Positions 36,085 to 47,126 of a stretch of DNA of 64,000 bases are shown here, piece after piece (the first letter of the stretch is position 1; each line of letters opens with the position of its first letter). The position numbers were made by a program, and so were the translations under genes. A model generated the notes under the pieces. The model made no database searches, was not told where the DNA came from, and saw only the letters and a list, made by a program, of their open reading frames with translations. Origin of the DNA: Lineus longissimus (Eukaryota; Nemertea; Pilidiophora; Heteronemertea; Lineidae); assembly GCF_910592395.1 (NCBI RefSeq), contig NC_088313.1, positions 13,100,437 through 13,164,436 of the forward strand. Direction: 5' to 3'.

Positions 36085-36475
36085 TACGTGTAGCATTTCC
36101 TTTCAACCCCGGAGTGTCACTAATGGCGTCGGTGGTTTATTAAACCTGAGCCTGAATTGGGGCAGATTCATTGTGGCTTTGGCGTCTTTATACACACCGC
36201 TTTGGCTTTATCGATAGAGGTATTCTCAATTTTGAGCCAGGCTATGGAAAATGGATTACGACACATTATTTCCTTCCTCACCACCAACCCTGCAACTTAC
36301 TTTATGGCGTCGATGGTTTGTTAAACCTGAGCTACGATTGGTGGCAGATTCATTGTGGCGTTAACGTCTTTTTACATGACTTGGGCTTTGACGTTACAAG
36401 TATTCTTCATTTTGGCCATGGATATGACACATCATTTCCTTCCTCAATCCATCCATGCAACAGACTTTAAAGCCG
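36085..36475 (+). repeat. 181-bp tandem repeat, about 2.2 copies
   Basis: GGCGTCGGTGGTTTATTAAA at 36125 recurs as GGCGTCGATGGTTTGTTAAA at 36306. It is followed in both copies by CCTGAGC, GGCAGATTCATTGTGGC, TTTATACA or TTTACATGA, GGCTTT and later ATTTCCTTCCTCA-CCA. A partial third unit (CATTTCCTTTC to TAATGGCG) lies at 36085-36124. Two frames are open across parts of it, including GLLNLSYDWWQIHCG, but copies are not consistently open in one frame. Confidence 0.8.
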
Positions 36476-36563
36476 TAGTTCTTATAACACATCAAATCAC
36501 TGACAAGCAATCTCGGAAATCTTGGGTCAGGTTAATTCATTTAGACCTCAGAGCAAAATATTC

Positions 36564-36579
36564 CGTCGCCATGGCGACG
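36564..36579. promoter_or_regulatory. RFX X-box-like palindrome 1
   Basis: CGTCGCCATGGCGACG is a perfect 16-bp palindrome fitting the RFX half-site pattern RTNRCC-n-GGYAAC with one change per half. RFX factors typically regulate ciliary and neuronal genes. Binding is inferred only. Confidence 0.45.
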
Positions 36580-36730
36580 CCCGCAACACCCTTATCGATG
36601 CATTTAACTTGAAACAATTTCGGCTGTCGATAAAATGATTTTGATGACCGCCAGTGATAATTCGGTCGATTAAACCCACAAGAAATCGTCTATGTGTGAT
36701 TGCTTTGATTGAACCATGTCAATCACACAA

Positions 36731-36744
36731 GTTGCCATGGCGAC
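36731..36744. promoter_or_regulatory. RFX X-box-like palindrome 2
   Basis: GTTGCCATGGCGAC matches the canonical X-box GTTGCCATGGCAAC at 13 of 14 positions. It lies 165 bp from the first such site and about 790 bp upstream of the candidate ATG at 37521. Confidence 0.55.
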
Positions 36745-37248
36745 GCGAGTTCTCCTTTTCCTGGTTGTTGCTGACCCGTTTGGTTTAGTAATTTCTTACG
36801 CGTCTAATCGTCCCCAGTCTTTCAGTAATAAACGATAACATATAAGAAAGTTCGTTTTATTTTAACCTCAGGTGTCAACCTGACGCTTTGATTTACAGTA
36901 TGCTTTTTAACGACGTTGATTACGTTTTGAATACAACACCACACAGACTATTTCGAACCGAAATCTGTGTCATTTTCAATGGTTCATTTCTAAGGTCTGC
37001 CTTGGCCAATGAAACTTGGCTCATTCTCACTTGACTATCTCACTCGGTGCTACCTGCGATTTAATCAAACCCATGCGATAAATGGTTTTATATGCAGACA
37101 TGAGATTGTCTGTCGCATATAGCAGCGATCATAATCGCAGGTTGCGCGATTCGAATAACTAATTTCGGCGGCGCTTTATAGGCACGAATGAGCACGGCAA
37201 AAATCGCATGGCGTTACCGACGATGATGGCCATGACTGCACTTCTCGA

Positions 37249-37300
37249 ATATAAAAACGGGCGAGTGGTTGGGTGGAGCTGTTCTGCTTGGTTAGTGCCA
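37249..37300 (+). promoter_or_regulatory. Candidate core promoter with TATA box
   Basis: TATAAAAAC at 37250-37258 fits a TATA box, predicting initiation near 37280-37290. A second TATA-like word, GATATAAAG, occurs near 37376. The region 37130-37330 is somewhat more GC-rich and contains GGGCGAG and CATCACCTAGGTGA words. A short upstream open frame (ATGGCCACTATGAAATAG, near 37419) would sit in the predicted leader. Confidence 0.35.
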
Positions 37301-37520
37301 TCACCTAGGTGACTGCCTCCGCATCAAACCCGCATAACCCGCCAGTCGCGGCCTGCCAACGCTCATCAGCACACCGATATAAAGAACGTCGGGTGCACAA
37401 ATATAAAACCCCCGACGATGGCCACTATGAAATAGTAATAAAGGGCTAAGTAAGAATGACGTGGTTTAATAACTTTAGCATTAGTAGAGGCTGGTGGAAA
37501 TAATACATTCGTTCGCTTCA

Positions 37521-37581
37521 ATGGAGCAAGATGATAAGACTCAAAGGAGGCGGTTAAGAAACATCGGCACTTTTGTGTGTG
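37521..37581 (+). CDS. Candidate first coding exon, unknown protein
   Basis: An ATG at 37521 begins a frame reading MEQDDKTQRRRLRNIGTFVC, 20 codons plus one base, that runs into GTAAGTTAT, a near-ideal splice donor, at 37582. This leaves a phase-1 intron. The start context has G at +4 but T at -3, so it is only moderate. The peptide is short, acidic then strongly basic (RRRLR), and I do not recognise it. TATA and X-box-like sites lie upstream in plausible positions. No following exon was identified in the rest of the window, so the intron may be long, or the call may be wrong. Confidence 0.4.
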
Positions 37582-37589
37582 GTAAGTTA

Positions 37590-38130
37590 TTAAAGGGGGA
37601 CTACGCCCAGGTTATTTTGATTACAAATTACATCGGCTCAAAAGGGCAGTGACATTTTCTTATAAAGAAGTTACTAGTTCTCTGATTCTCGTAAAATGTT
37701 CCTCAACTACATGTACTTATATATATAGCGAAACTTATACGGCTTGCTTCTGATATATGAGTTTTCCATTCCACTTAATATAACGGCCCATTCATACAAT
37801 TAGAATACCAGTATCGCTATTTAGTTGACTAAACATTAAGGGTCGGGGAAGGCTATAAATAGTTGATTAGTATTTAGTATGGCATTAACACACACATTTC
37901 ATAGGCATGAATAGCTTCGACCAAATTTTTCACGTTTTCTTGAATTATTCCTATACGATGTGGTGAAATGAATCCTAAAATGGTACAAGAACCCCATAAG
38001 TGCAAAACTGAACGGCTCAGCAATTCAGAGTTCTCTGAAATGATGAAAAATAAAAGAATTGAATAATTTCACTTCCAGTAACAGTTATATTTTCAAAATG
38101 AATTGGCAGCCAGCTCATGAATATTCATGA
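37590..38130. other. Non-coding stretch, possibly intronic
   Basis: If the exon at 37521-37581 is real, this is the beginning of its intron. It is AT-rich and no exon or repeat was seen. Confidence 0.35.
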
Positions 38131-38135
38131 TCATA

Positions 38136-38162
38136 GTACCCTATGTTTACAACATAGGGTAC
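38136..38162. other. Perfect 12-bp stem hairpin
   Basis: GTACCCTATGTT (38136-38147) pairs completely with AACATAGGGTAC (38151-38162) around a three-base loop TAC. The stem is too short for a microRNA precursor. It may be a transposon end or a binding site. Confidence 0.85.
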
Positions 38163-38324
38163 CACTTGTGTTGCTATGTTAAACAAAGATGGTGGATGAA
38201 GAGAGGCAGATCGACTATAGATCAAGTGGTGGTGACATGCAGTACAGTGTCACCCATCTAAATGCGAAAGTACTGTGGAACATCTCTGACTGTCAATGAC
38301 ACCTGGGGGACTGACAAATACTGT

Positions 38325-38450
38325 CCTTGATTGGGAGGTGTCCTGATAGTTGGATAGAAATATAACATTTGGGATCAAATCCACTGTCCCTAACTGAAAG
38401 GGTGTCCAGCTAAGAGAGGTGTCCGCTTAGGGATGTTCGACTGTGTCCTG
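38325..38450 (+). repeat. Degenerate GAGGTGTCC minisatellite
   Basis: The words GGGAGGTGTCCTGATAG, AAAGGGTGTCCAGCTAAG and AGAGGTGTCCGCTTAGG, then GATGTTCGACTGTG, follow each other at irregular spacing. Arrays built on GAGAGGTGTCCGCT-type units that end in TTCRACTGTA are dispersed in many invertebrate genomes. Confidence 0.6.
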
Positions 38451-38459
38451 TGTAATCTG

Positions 38460-40700
38460 GTCTTGCTTAAAAGGCTTCCTGGCACTGTTGTCGCCGGCAA
38501 AGTATTCAACCACAATGTACGATATTCCGGTAATAATTCAGGGCTAGTGATGGTCGAACCAGAGTTAGTTAATGCACAATCTCCCCTTCAAATCACATGC
38601 CGATCCACCGTCGTTGTGCGTATATCCAGGAGACTTTAGGACTGATATTCACCGCCGATAAGCGGGCATGTCAAATCATTGCCGCAGCAGACAAACAGAT
38701 AGTCAAATAAATTTCAATATAAAAACATTCCAGCATAACATTTGATCATCGGAACAACTTGGTGATTTTATGGCCCAATAAATTGTTAGTGGCCCATTAA
38801 CTATGAGGGGTACATCCCGTATGGCTCCATAACGATCACGCATTTAAAATGCCGCTGAACCATTATAAACAGCATTATAAATTGTGATCGGGACTGAGCT
38901 AAATGAAATGGTAAGTGCTTGAAAAGCATGTTTTTGGTTACTCATTGGGGGTATTTGCAGCCATGTTATGGGCAGAAAAATTGATATGCTTGGCACTGGT
39001 TACACCATGACCTATCACTGGTAGTGTTCGTCACCGCCCGCATTACCCAACCAGAATGGGCAACACAACCTCACGTCCCATTCCGAACAGGGGATCATTT
39101 CGCTCTGTCTGATTGATACGCATTGATAACCTAAATCGGCAAAGCATCAATTCTAAATTGGGATATTAGTGTGGATATCGGTAAAAACCTCTGTTTGCCG
39201 GGTAATCCCGGCGTATACGAGCGAGGATTACTGCTGTTGGCCCGCGTCAAATCGAAGTCCGCGACCACCGCTTGATAAGTATGATAAATTAGAGGATAAA
39301 ACGGCCGGGAAATACCTCAACATGGTCATACAGATACATCTAGAAAGACCTATTAGGAATCGAGACAGGGACATGATTGAGGGCGCCCGGGATGAGAATT
39401 TTTAAGCCCCCTACACTGAGCTGTTTGATTCCCTGAGCAAATATCCATCAATAGGACGGATGATTTGCCTGATAAGTGAAGTAGGTCGCATAAATTGCGC
39501 TACTCAATGTTGTATTGGTGATGATCCAGCTAGTATCCTATCTATGAAGTCGCAATCGATATTGTCGGACTGCCCATTAGGGACGCGGAGGGTTCGGCTG
39601 GGTATGTTGAAGAGGCAGCCTAATCGTGTCAAATCCTGTAGATTTCCCCAGCATAACAGATTGGACGCCAAGTCAAAATAACGCTTGTCAAGATCAACTT
39701 AAAGGTCTAATGATGAAGCGATTAGGACCTTTATTCAGCAACAGGAAGGAAGAAACCTCATGAAAAAAACAACTACTGTAAATACATTTTCAAATATTGT
39801 TACTGTAAGAGGCAGCTTCAAAATATTTGCTATAAAAGAGCTTGCTCAAAGACGTGATGGTATAGTTGGCAACTCGGAGGCAGGCTTATACTCAATCCGT
39901 GCGAACGACCAAAATTAATACGGAATACGAAAGACCTGTGGTGTCATCAAGTCTCGTACTAAATCATTTAGTACACTACTGAATCATCTTTATACAGTCA
40001 TGTACTTAGTTGTTGGACTTAAAGGAGTCTGGGAAATCTTTTTTTAAATCTATTGCTATCATGATTATAACGCAGCCTAAACCTCTCGAAGAACATACCG
40101 ACAGGAAGGTAAACACCCATACACTCAATCTCGTAAGTTATTTCACCTCGTAGAACAAGAGAAGCAGTAAACAGGTTTCTTTGATAAAACGACTCCAGTC
40201 CACCAAGGCTAGAGAGCAGTGTGCATGAAGTATTATTCTATGTTCGAAATGTACGCTATTAGTGGGCATTGAACATTGTTATGCACCCAAGAAACTGTTG
40301 CTAACGTGGTGTGCTCGTGTACCTCAAATAACGCTTGCCTGACTGGAGCTGGTTCAAGAATAGCGCAAGTCGAATTAGAGAAGATTGAGCTTCCGCTACA
40401 GAGTAGTGGAACTCAGGCGCAGGTTAGAGCTTTTGTCGATAGTTGATGGCTAACATCTTTCGACTCGAAGGTATAGCACACTTCCCGGGGTGGCGGACGC
40501 TTCTTGCAATTCATCATTGCAGTGTTATAATAGGCTGCCTGTTGGAAGAACACCTGTTTCGTAAAAATTTACATGACTGCACGACGTGATCATTTGTGAT
40601 TTTTTTTTGCTCGAGGGCTTTGATATGTAATGTTGCTAATGGGAGATTCGGAGCGAGATCTATGTCAGCACCTGCAGTACAGGTCAAGAACGAAAAAAGT
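38460..40700. other. Non-coding stretch
   Basis: Contains a GCCGGGTAATCCCGGC hairpin at 39197-39212 and a possible donor ATG-GTAAGT at 38910. Open frames at 39169-39405 and 39460-39681 have no recognised motif. Confidence 0.45.
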
Positions 40701-40719
40701 GTATAAAAGGGTCATTAAC

Positions 40720-40740
40720 CCCCCCCCCCCCCCCCCCCCC
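40720..40740. repeat. Homopolymer, 21 C
   Basis: The longest single-base run in the window. Confidence 0.95.
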
Positions 40741-40990
40741 ATTCACATATTCAACAAATATACATTTTCGTAGTCTGTGAAAATGTATCATTGACAATTA
40801 CTTCTAGGGATGGAATCACGCTTTCAGCCGGTTATCAGTTTTTCCTGTGACGTATTGTTATTGGCCCCATCGCAAAAGGGACTTTTTTCTTACGGCACGA
40901 TACTTATTTTCACTGTTACACTCATTTGATTAGGTTAAAATGAATCGTGTTTCAACTAATTGTTAAAGACAATCCAATAACTTTCCCTTC

Positions 40991-41194
40991 TTTCATTAAC
41001 ATTCCATCATCTTCCACCCTTCGTCATAAAAACTTCATTACATTTCACCCTTTTACATGAGAGGTCGATCATTTTTCATCTCTTTAAGTGAGATTTCTAA
41101 CATTTGTCACCATCTTTCATGAAATTCTGATCATCTTCAACCTCTTTTTCAAGAAAATGCAATAATCTTCCATCTATCATGAAAGGTCGGCCAT
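40991..41194 (+). repeat. Degenerate minisatellite, unit about 31 bp, seven units
   Basis: Units of 28-32 bp start near 40991 (partial), 41011, 41043, 41073, 41104, 41135 and 41167. Each approximates CTTTCATCTCTTTCATGARA followed by GGTCTATCAT. Spacing is regular although units have diverged. It is not a CRISPR array: every position varies, there are no unique spacers, and the setting is eukaryotic. Confidence 0.75.
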
Positions 41195-41409
41195 ATTGAC
41201 CTCGACTTGTGCCTGATAAAGATAAAAATGGCGGCTGATCAAGATGCGTCATCTCTGCCAACATTTCCAATACATATATTGCACTGATCAATATTGATTG
41301 AATCTTACGCAGAATCCATTTATAGTAGGTTATGGACAGTAATCATAAATCATGGTTTTATCTATGCAATCTGATTAACCTTGCTTGGGCGACCGCGAGA
41401 TCGAGTTAG

Positions 41410-41660
41410 GCCTCGTGATTGGCTAATGCACTCAGCGATAATTGCATGCAAGACCTGTAATCGATTGGAGACAAAAATGGTCAGAACCATATTTCGCCAG
41501 AATTCGAGTATTGATTGGTTTTAAGGTATTGGCCGGATATACATGTATTTAATGAATTAGGCTGATAGCCAAACAAATTGAACGGATACTTATGGTTGGC
41601 TAATGCACTCAGTAATAATTGCATGCCAGACGCGTCATCGATTGGAGAAGGGCCAAATCA
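41410..41660 (+). repeat. Diverged local duplication, about 70 bp each
   Basis: GGTTGGCTAATGCACTCAGT followed by AATAATTGCATGCCAGACGCG and ATCGATTGGAGA (from 41596) repeats the block starting at 41419 (TTGGCTAATGCACTCAGCG, then ATAATTGCATGCAAGACC and ATCGATTGGAGA). Confidence 0.75.
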
Positions 41661-41849
41661 AAGCCACGATTTTAGTAAATGGACTTTTATCAGCTTTGAT
41701 CCGCGTCATACAGACTAATGTTATTTCAGCCATAATTATAAAACCATTCTCTCTACTACTGTTGCTTCTCCTATGTACAGTCATAATAGTGCATTCTGAA
41801 CCATCAGTATCAGAGGTTGTAAAAATAAGGACCTCCTCTCTCCCACCTA

Positions 41850-42020
41850 CTAGTATCTACTCCAGGTTTGACCCCGGTAGTAGACTTTATATTGTTACTT
41901 TTGTCATGTATCCTTTGTATGTCTTATGTACTTTCAATCAAAATCATTGTATTTCTATTGTACCATGTGTACCTTTGCCCTCCGGGCCTCTTGATTAATA
42001 AACTAATTTGAATTTGAATG
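41850..42020 (+). mobile_element. LINE 3' end (CR1/L2-like)
   Basis: The sequence TTTGCCCTCCGGGCCTCTTG is followed by ATTAATAAACT and a short (TTTGAA)n tail to about 42020. A pyrimidine-rich 3' UTR with a CCCTCCGGGCC hairpin, an AATAAA and a short repeated TTTGAA tail is a common ending of non-LTR retrotransposons in invertebrates. No reverse transcriptase coding sequence is visible upstream, so this is a 5'-truncated copy. A 131-codon open frame across 41603-41998 overlaps it and is probably not a gene. Confidence 0.55.
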
Positions 42021-42294
42021 TCCCTCCGTAGCCTCCCTCCCTCATTGAAACGGAGTCCGAGTCGGCGCAGTTGATTCCAAAACCTGACGGGTAATACTAA
42101 AGTGCAGCCATGAGTGCAAAATGCATCACGCGCAGCAACACCCTGTGGCTACATTCACGTTCTTCGCACCAGAATGACTATTGACATGATGTGCACTGCG
42201 TGGAGAGCAGGAGGTGACTCAGATTCAACCACTTTTATTCGGCTTGGATGAAATCAGGTCAAGCGCGCCGATCAATAAATGGGAGGAAACGTGT

Positions 42295-42500
42295 TAGCAA
42301 GGAGTGGATTCACACAGTTCCAGCAAGTACATCTCGAGCTACTTGTGGACAAAATCCAATAGGTTCGATACAATGTAGGTAGCCAGTAATGTTGTTGAGA
42401 TGAATAAGTCGGAATATTAACTTTAGACATTTGATGAAGGCATCTTGATTTGTCAAAGCATACTTTAATAAGTTTTTAAGAAGTGGATTCACGAAGTACC
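42295..42500. repeat. Direct repeat pair about 180 bp apart
   Basis: AAGGAGTGGATTCACACAGT near 42299 and AAGAAGTGGATTCACGAAGT near 42479 flank about 160 bp of unique sequence. It may be an old target duplication or a remnant of a tandem repeat. Confidence 0.4.
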
Positions 42501-44400
42501 GTAGTCGTATTAGACAAATAGGATTGGTTTAGCGGTTAATATATAGATAGTGTCTGTTGAGGAGTGGGCCAATGCATGGAAGAGATTTTTAAAAACTGTT
42601 GAAAAATGGGGAAACGCTCAGCAATTAACACTGAAACACTCAGAAATGCTTCACCGGCAACGTACACGCCTTGAGCTACTGCTCCCGGGCCTGGCCAGTC
42701 AAAGAAGGTTGATGAGGTGTAGGAATTAATGGCAGGAATCGACGAACAAAACACGAAGAAATAATTTCGTTACAGGAAAACTGCTGTCATGAAAGAATGA
42801 TAGCAGACCACTAACATTCAGTTGCAATCATTGTGTATAACACCTAGATAGTAGTAAAACAAATCAGTATCAGTCCAATGTGTTTCTTTCGTGTTTTATT
42901 TTCAATGATTGTGAAAGAACAAGATGGTGTAATATAGACCGAGAACACAAGTAGTGCAATACATGAAATGAGAGGGTGAGAAAAAAGTACTCTCACTGGT
43001 TAATTTGATGAGGAGTGGCGTTTACCTGTTTGCCTCCAGCGACGACGAACGCGAACAGCCACTCTTTTAGTTATCCCCAGTCAGATGACTTTTTTGAAAT
43101 GTATGTTACTCCAACAAAGTTATCCACACAGCAATTACAACTGTACATATTATGTATACATAGTCCGCGGCAAAAAAATAACTCCTCAGGTACGACAGTA
43201 GCAGACGTTAATCATAGCTTGCACACGTATCTTCTGATTCCGCTTCCTATCGTCTGCCTTCAGCATTTGCACGTCTATATCTTCCAAGCGGTGCGCGCAC
43301 ATCGGGGAAATCGACACATAAGAGAGGATCGCTATGGACTAGACGACCAAATATCTCAACATGTACATGCGTGCTGCACGACTATTGATTTTCATTCCAT
43401 ATTTTTCAATTATGTGTACCTTCTGTTCCCATACTAAGAAAGTAAACATGCGAGTGGGAAGAACAGAATACTTGTCTGATATCACTAAAACTTGTACACA
43501 AGGCATGAGGTTTCGTGTCAAAGTGCCCCGGTTGAAGTACACACATTCTATCATATTGACCAAATGTTGGTGAAAATACCATCGATGTTTATGAATACGC
43601 CTACATGTAGAATGCACCGAGCGAATATTATTTATAGGCATTGAATAAAATAGCAGTAACAACACAGATGGTTTATTTATGACCGTCATTTGATTTTTTA
43701 AGAGTAATCACAACACATAGTTACACTGGCTGCAAGTGTTCGTAAAATATTTTTTCCCAATGACAATCGTAGGTAATTTTGATAGAATAAATTAAGCATA
43801 TTAGAATACCGGTATTTAAATAAAATAATATGGACCTTATATATACTCTCCTCCGCCTTTTTACCGTAAACTCTTCCGGTTTGTTGCTGAGAAAAGCTAC
43901 GAAAATGACCGGTAATTTTGGCGATCGATTTTCAAAGAATCTGTTATTTAAGGATTTCAATCACGTTTAGGCAGGATTTCGAAAGGAATGCGCTGTTTAC
44001 TACCAATTTGTATCGCGTCATATGTAAACAGCCAAAATTGATGTTTACACCCCCGAGTAGATTGTCGGCTAACTGGAATTAAGTTTTCTATAACAATGTT
44101 TTGAAAGTTAGATTCGAGTTCCAAGCCAACACTTGCACAATGTCAATATCCTATTGGTCTAATCAACACACCTAAAGTAGGTCGTAACCAAACGAAACAT
44201 CAAAATGTAAATAGAAAGTGGTAAATTTCTAATTACAAGATCACACATGAGGGGCAACTCAAAAGATATAGTGAAAACATGGTCAAAATTGTTTTCGTTG
44301 TAAATAAGCAAACTGAATTTCTACCTTGAAACGAACTTAACTACATGTACAAATACAAATTTGACGGCCATTTCGTTGAAAAAATATCACGTTTACCGCA
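42500..44400. other. Non-coding stretch, nothing recognised
   Basis: A 140-codon plus-strand frame at 43015-43437 and a 116-codon minus-strand frame at 43339-43689 overlap each other partly and show no domain. Neither is called. Confidence 0.45.
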
Positions 44401-44769
44401 TCTAATTTACTAATGGCAATACAAACTAAACATCTTTTTCGACCGTGAAGCTAACAGCCAACAAGACATCCCTTTTTTCGTTAATTGCCGATTGTCAGGC
44501 CTGTGCGCCAATGAATTCTCCACTAACTGCGGCTTATCAGAAACTAATTGACAGCCAATATATATCATTATACATGGGCAAACACGGGCGCCAATTGTAA
44601 CACGCAATAACAATCGGATATCGCTGTCCGACACCTGTTCAGAGCTTAGAGATTGTTGGGCTGGACAAATATTAACGTTAGCTGATATCTTGCAAAGGTT
44701 TTTGAAGTTTGTTGGATTTATAACATCTATTTGGATGAAAGAGGTTTGGGGAACAAATGCTGAAAAAAA

Positions 44770-44868
44770 TGTATATATGGTATACACTGTATACATTGTA
44801 TACATTGCATACATTGCATACATTGCTTACATTGTATACATTGTATACATTGTATGCATTGTATACAT
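44770..44868 (+). repeat. 9-bp minisatellite (TACATTGTA)n
   Basis: About eleven units of TACATTGTA or close variants (TACATTGCA, TACACTGTA) are arranged head to tail. Each unit is nearly palindromic, so both strands give open frames rich in Tyr, Ile and Thr. These reflect the repeat and not genes. Confidence 0.95.
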
Positions 44869-45087
44869 GTCTACATCGCACATGTCGCACACCTGGTCCA
44901 AATGTTTACAAGGAGAAAGCCCTTGAACTCGAAGGAAACCCACTTGTCAATTCGTGTACATGTAGGTATATATTCTTATGTAGAATAACGAAGAAGGATT
45001 GGCGTTGAAATGTTTATTTGCTCTTGAAAACACAAGGCGTAACGTGGCTAACTCAGCAACCGAGCTAGGCGTGCTCCTTCTACGGGG

Positions 45088-45104
45088 TGACCTAAAATAG
45101 GTCA
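45088..45104. promoter_or_regulatory. Palindromic AGGTCA pair
   Basis: TGACCTAAAATAGGTCA is an everted pair of AGGTCA half-sites with a 5-bp spacer, formally a nuclear-receptor-like element. A function is not implied by context. Confidence 0.4.
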
Positions 45105-45429
45105 TGGGGTCCTATGCCTGAGTATCGGTTGACCCAGAAAAACATTCATAGCATGACAGTATCACAGCCAAATTCCACGTTTGCTGGGCCAACTAGACAC
45201 CACACGACTCAAAGAGCTGGCCACCATCTTTAGTCATGTCAGGCTAATTAGGAAATTGGTGGTCAATAGATATTATTACCTAGGCAAACACATGCAACAA
45301 TCGTAATGATGCAGAACAAACACACGGTAAAATCGGATATCGCACTCAGACACCTGTTTATTGCCTGGTTATTGTTGAGCCTGGCTAAATATTTGATCAA
45401 TTTTCAACATTGACAGTCGGATAATGACA

Positions 45430-46480
45430 AGTTGTTCGCCGTTATTATGCATTGGCTGTCAAGGAAAACTACACGGAGAGCTTGGATAAGAAGAATTGCG
45501 TTGAATTTTATAACGGTTGCAGCTATTAATAGACAAGGTGTTGCAGAAACATGGCTAGATCTTATTTTCTGTTCCTGGGTTTATGCGCAACGCGAAGCTA
45601 GGAAGATAGGATGTGATAACACAGCGAAATAAGGACATGATGATATCATGATAACGACAAGATGTAGTAGGGTGAAAGTTATTAAATGTATAATAGGAAG
45701 TATTTCGTTCTTTGAAGGGTCTACAAGATGAGAAACAGAGGGGAAAACGTTGTAAGCAACCTTTTTTGCACAATGGCCCCAAAAGATGTGATGAACAGTT
45801 ACATTTGGCAAGTTCTAATCCCATGACACATACTCAGTAGACTGCGAGACTTGCCTCAATTATGAAGAACACGTCAGGAAGCAACATAATTCTGCCTACT
45901 GACACTTAAACATAGTATCGTACTCTTATAAAATGGAAGAGAAATCTTACAACTGTCTCCGTCTCATTGGTTTTCACTGTCTACAACACGACATGAAGCC
46001 AGACGACGACATGGTCGGCCTCGGGAAAATCCATACATTCCATGTTTGGAATAATGTATTTAAGTCACGCATATGAATTCATGGTAAATCAGGGTCACAG
46101 CTCACGTAGACACAAGCAATCAATACGGAGTCGTTTACCGTTTTAAGTCAAATTTAGACCCTGAGAGACACTTGTGAGCCTTGTACACGTAATTCGTTTT
46201 AAGGTATTGCCCTCGATGGACCAGTTGCTTTGCTTTCAAATACTTGGAACAGGATTTTGCATGCTGGCTTTACTTTATTCTTATCTTCTTGAATGGACTC
46301 TCGGGATCCGACTCGAAGGTTACGTTTTGATACTTCATGTACATGTACGTGTAACATTATTCAGTTTAGATGTGATTATTATTTTGCCGACGGCTACACC
46401 AAAAGATAGTTCTGTTGTACTTTACTGAATTGGTTTGATGTCAAGGAGAAACCTAAATTTTGAAATTGAAAATCTATTCC
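45430..46480. other. Non-coding stretch, nothing recognised
   Basis: Only short open frames. ACATGTACATGTACGTG-like words lie near 46336. Confidence 0.45.
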
Positions 46481-46524
46481 ATTTATCTGAGCGCACTTCG
46501 GCTGCGGTTAAGTCGCTGAGGTGC

Positions 46525-47126
46525 AATCGATAAGGCAACCGGGCGGACGGTAAGCCATCCATCTACCTTCTTTCTTCTTCGTCTTCTTAGGGGTAAGCTC
46601 TGCACTTGGAGATGATTTTCTCCAGGGAGTATTCCTCCTCCAAGGCGGGATGATCAACCTTCAAATAAGCTGTAAAACTAACCAGCTTGAAGACATTAAA
46701 CAAGTTTTTAGTCCAAAATCGAAATTCACGATTCGCAGTTACGTATACTATACAGTAGTTAGTTTGGTATTGGGAACGACCAAATCGACGATTTGACTTC
46801 TAAAGTCCGCTTCAAAATGGAAATATGAACGTCAACGCTCAAATAGTCCAGCTGGCTAGGAACTCGCTAGCATCAGGCACCCGCCATATCCTTGTCTTAG
46901 AGAAGATGGGCTTTGAAAACGCATCCGCAATGACTTTTTAGGAATTGGTTAATGCGAAGGAGAAAATTCTATTTCTAAAATGTATCTAATATCTGATCGT
47001 ATTTGTAACGCTTGCCACGTCGCGGTGATGTCTGTCGATAAGGTAACCAGGGAGACTATGAGCAATCCATCACCTGTCGTCAAATCAGCTGTGAAATTAA
47101 CCAGCTTGGAGAGATTAAACAATTTG
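46525..47126 (+). repeat. Two diverged copies of a dispersed repeat
   Basis: Copy 1 (46525-46712) and copy 2 (47034-47126) share ATCGATAAGG-AACC-GG near the start, and TCAAATAAGCTGTAAAACTA followed by ACCAGCTTG-AGA-ATTAAACAA near the end. Copy 1 has an extra TTCTTCTTCGTCTTCTTAGG pyrimidine block and about 90 bp more. Confidence 0.65.

Larger units (their letters stand above)
44520..45410 (+). repeat. Diverged direct duplication, offset about 720 bp
   Basis: CGGATATCGCTGTCCGACAC, then CTGTTCAGAGC and GATTGTTGGGCTGGACAAATAT (44613-44670), recurs as CGGATATCGCACTCAGACAC, then CTGTTTATTGC and TATTGTTGAGCCTGGCTAAATAT (45334-45392). Upstream similarity includes GGCAAACAC. The copies are clearly old. 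Confidence 0.65.

Noticed and set aside
38136-38162. microRNA precursor
   Set aside because: The stem is only 12 bp with a 3-base loop, far shorter than a microRNA hairpin.
40991-41194. CRISPR array
   Set aside because: Units vary throughout without conserved repeat and unique spacer alternation, and the DNA is eukaryotic.
41603-41998. 131-codon frame with a hydrophobic Leu-rich segment
   Set aside because: It runs into the LINE 3' end, and the Leu run derives from a CT-rich tract.
43015-43437. 140-codon plus-strand frame
   Set aside because: No recognisable motif; other frames are also open locally and composition is not distinctive.
44410-44926. Open frames with MYAMYTMYTVYT or YIVYIAYI repeats
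   Set aside because: They come from the nearly palindromic 9-bp minisatellite on both strands and not from a gene.
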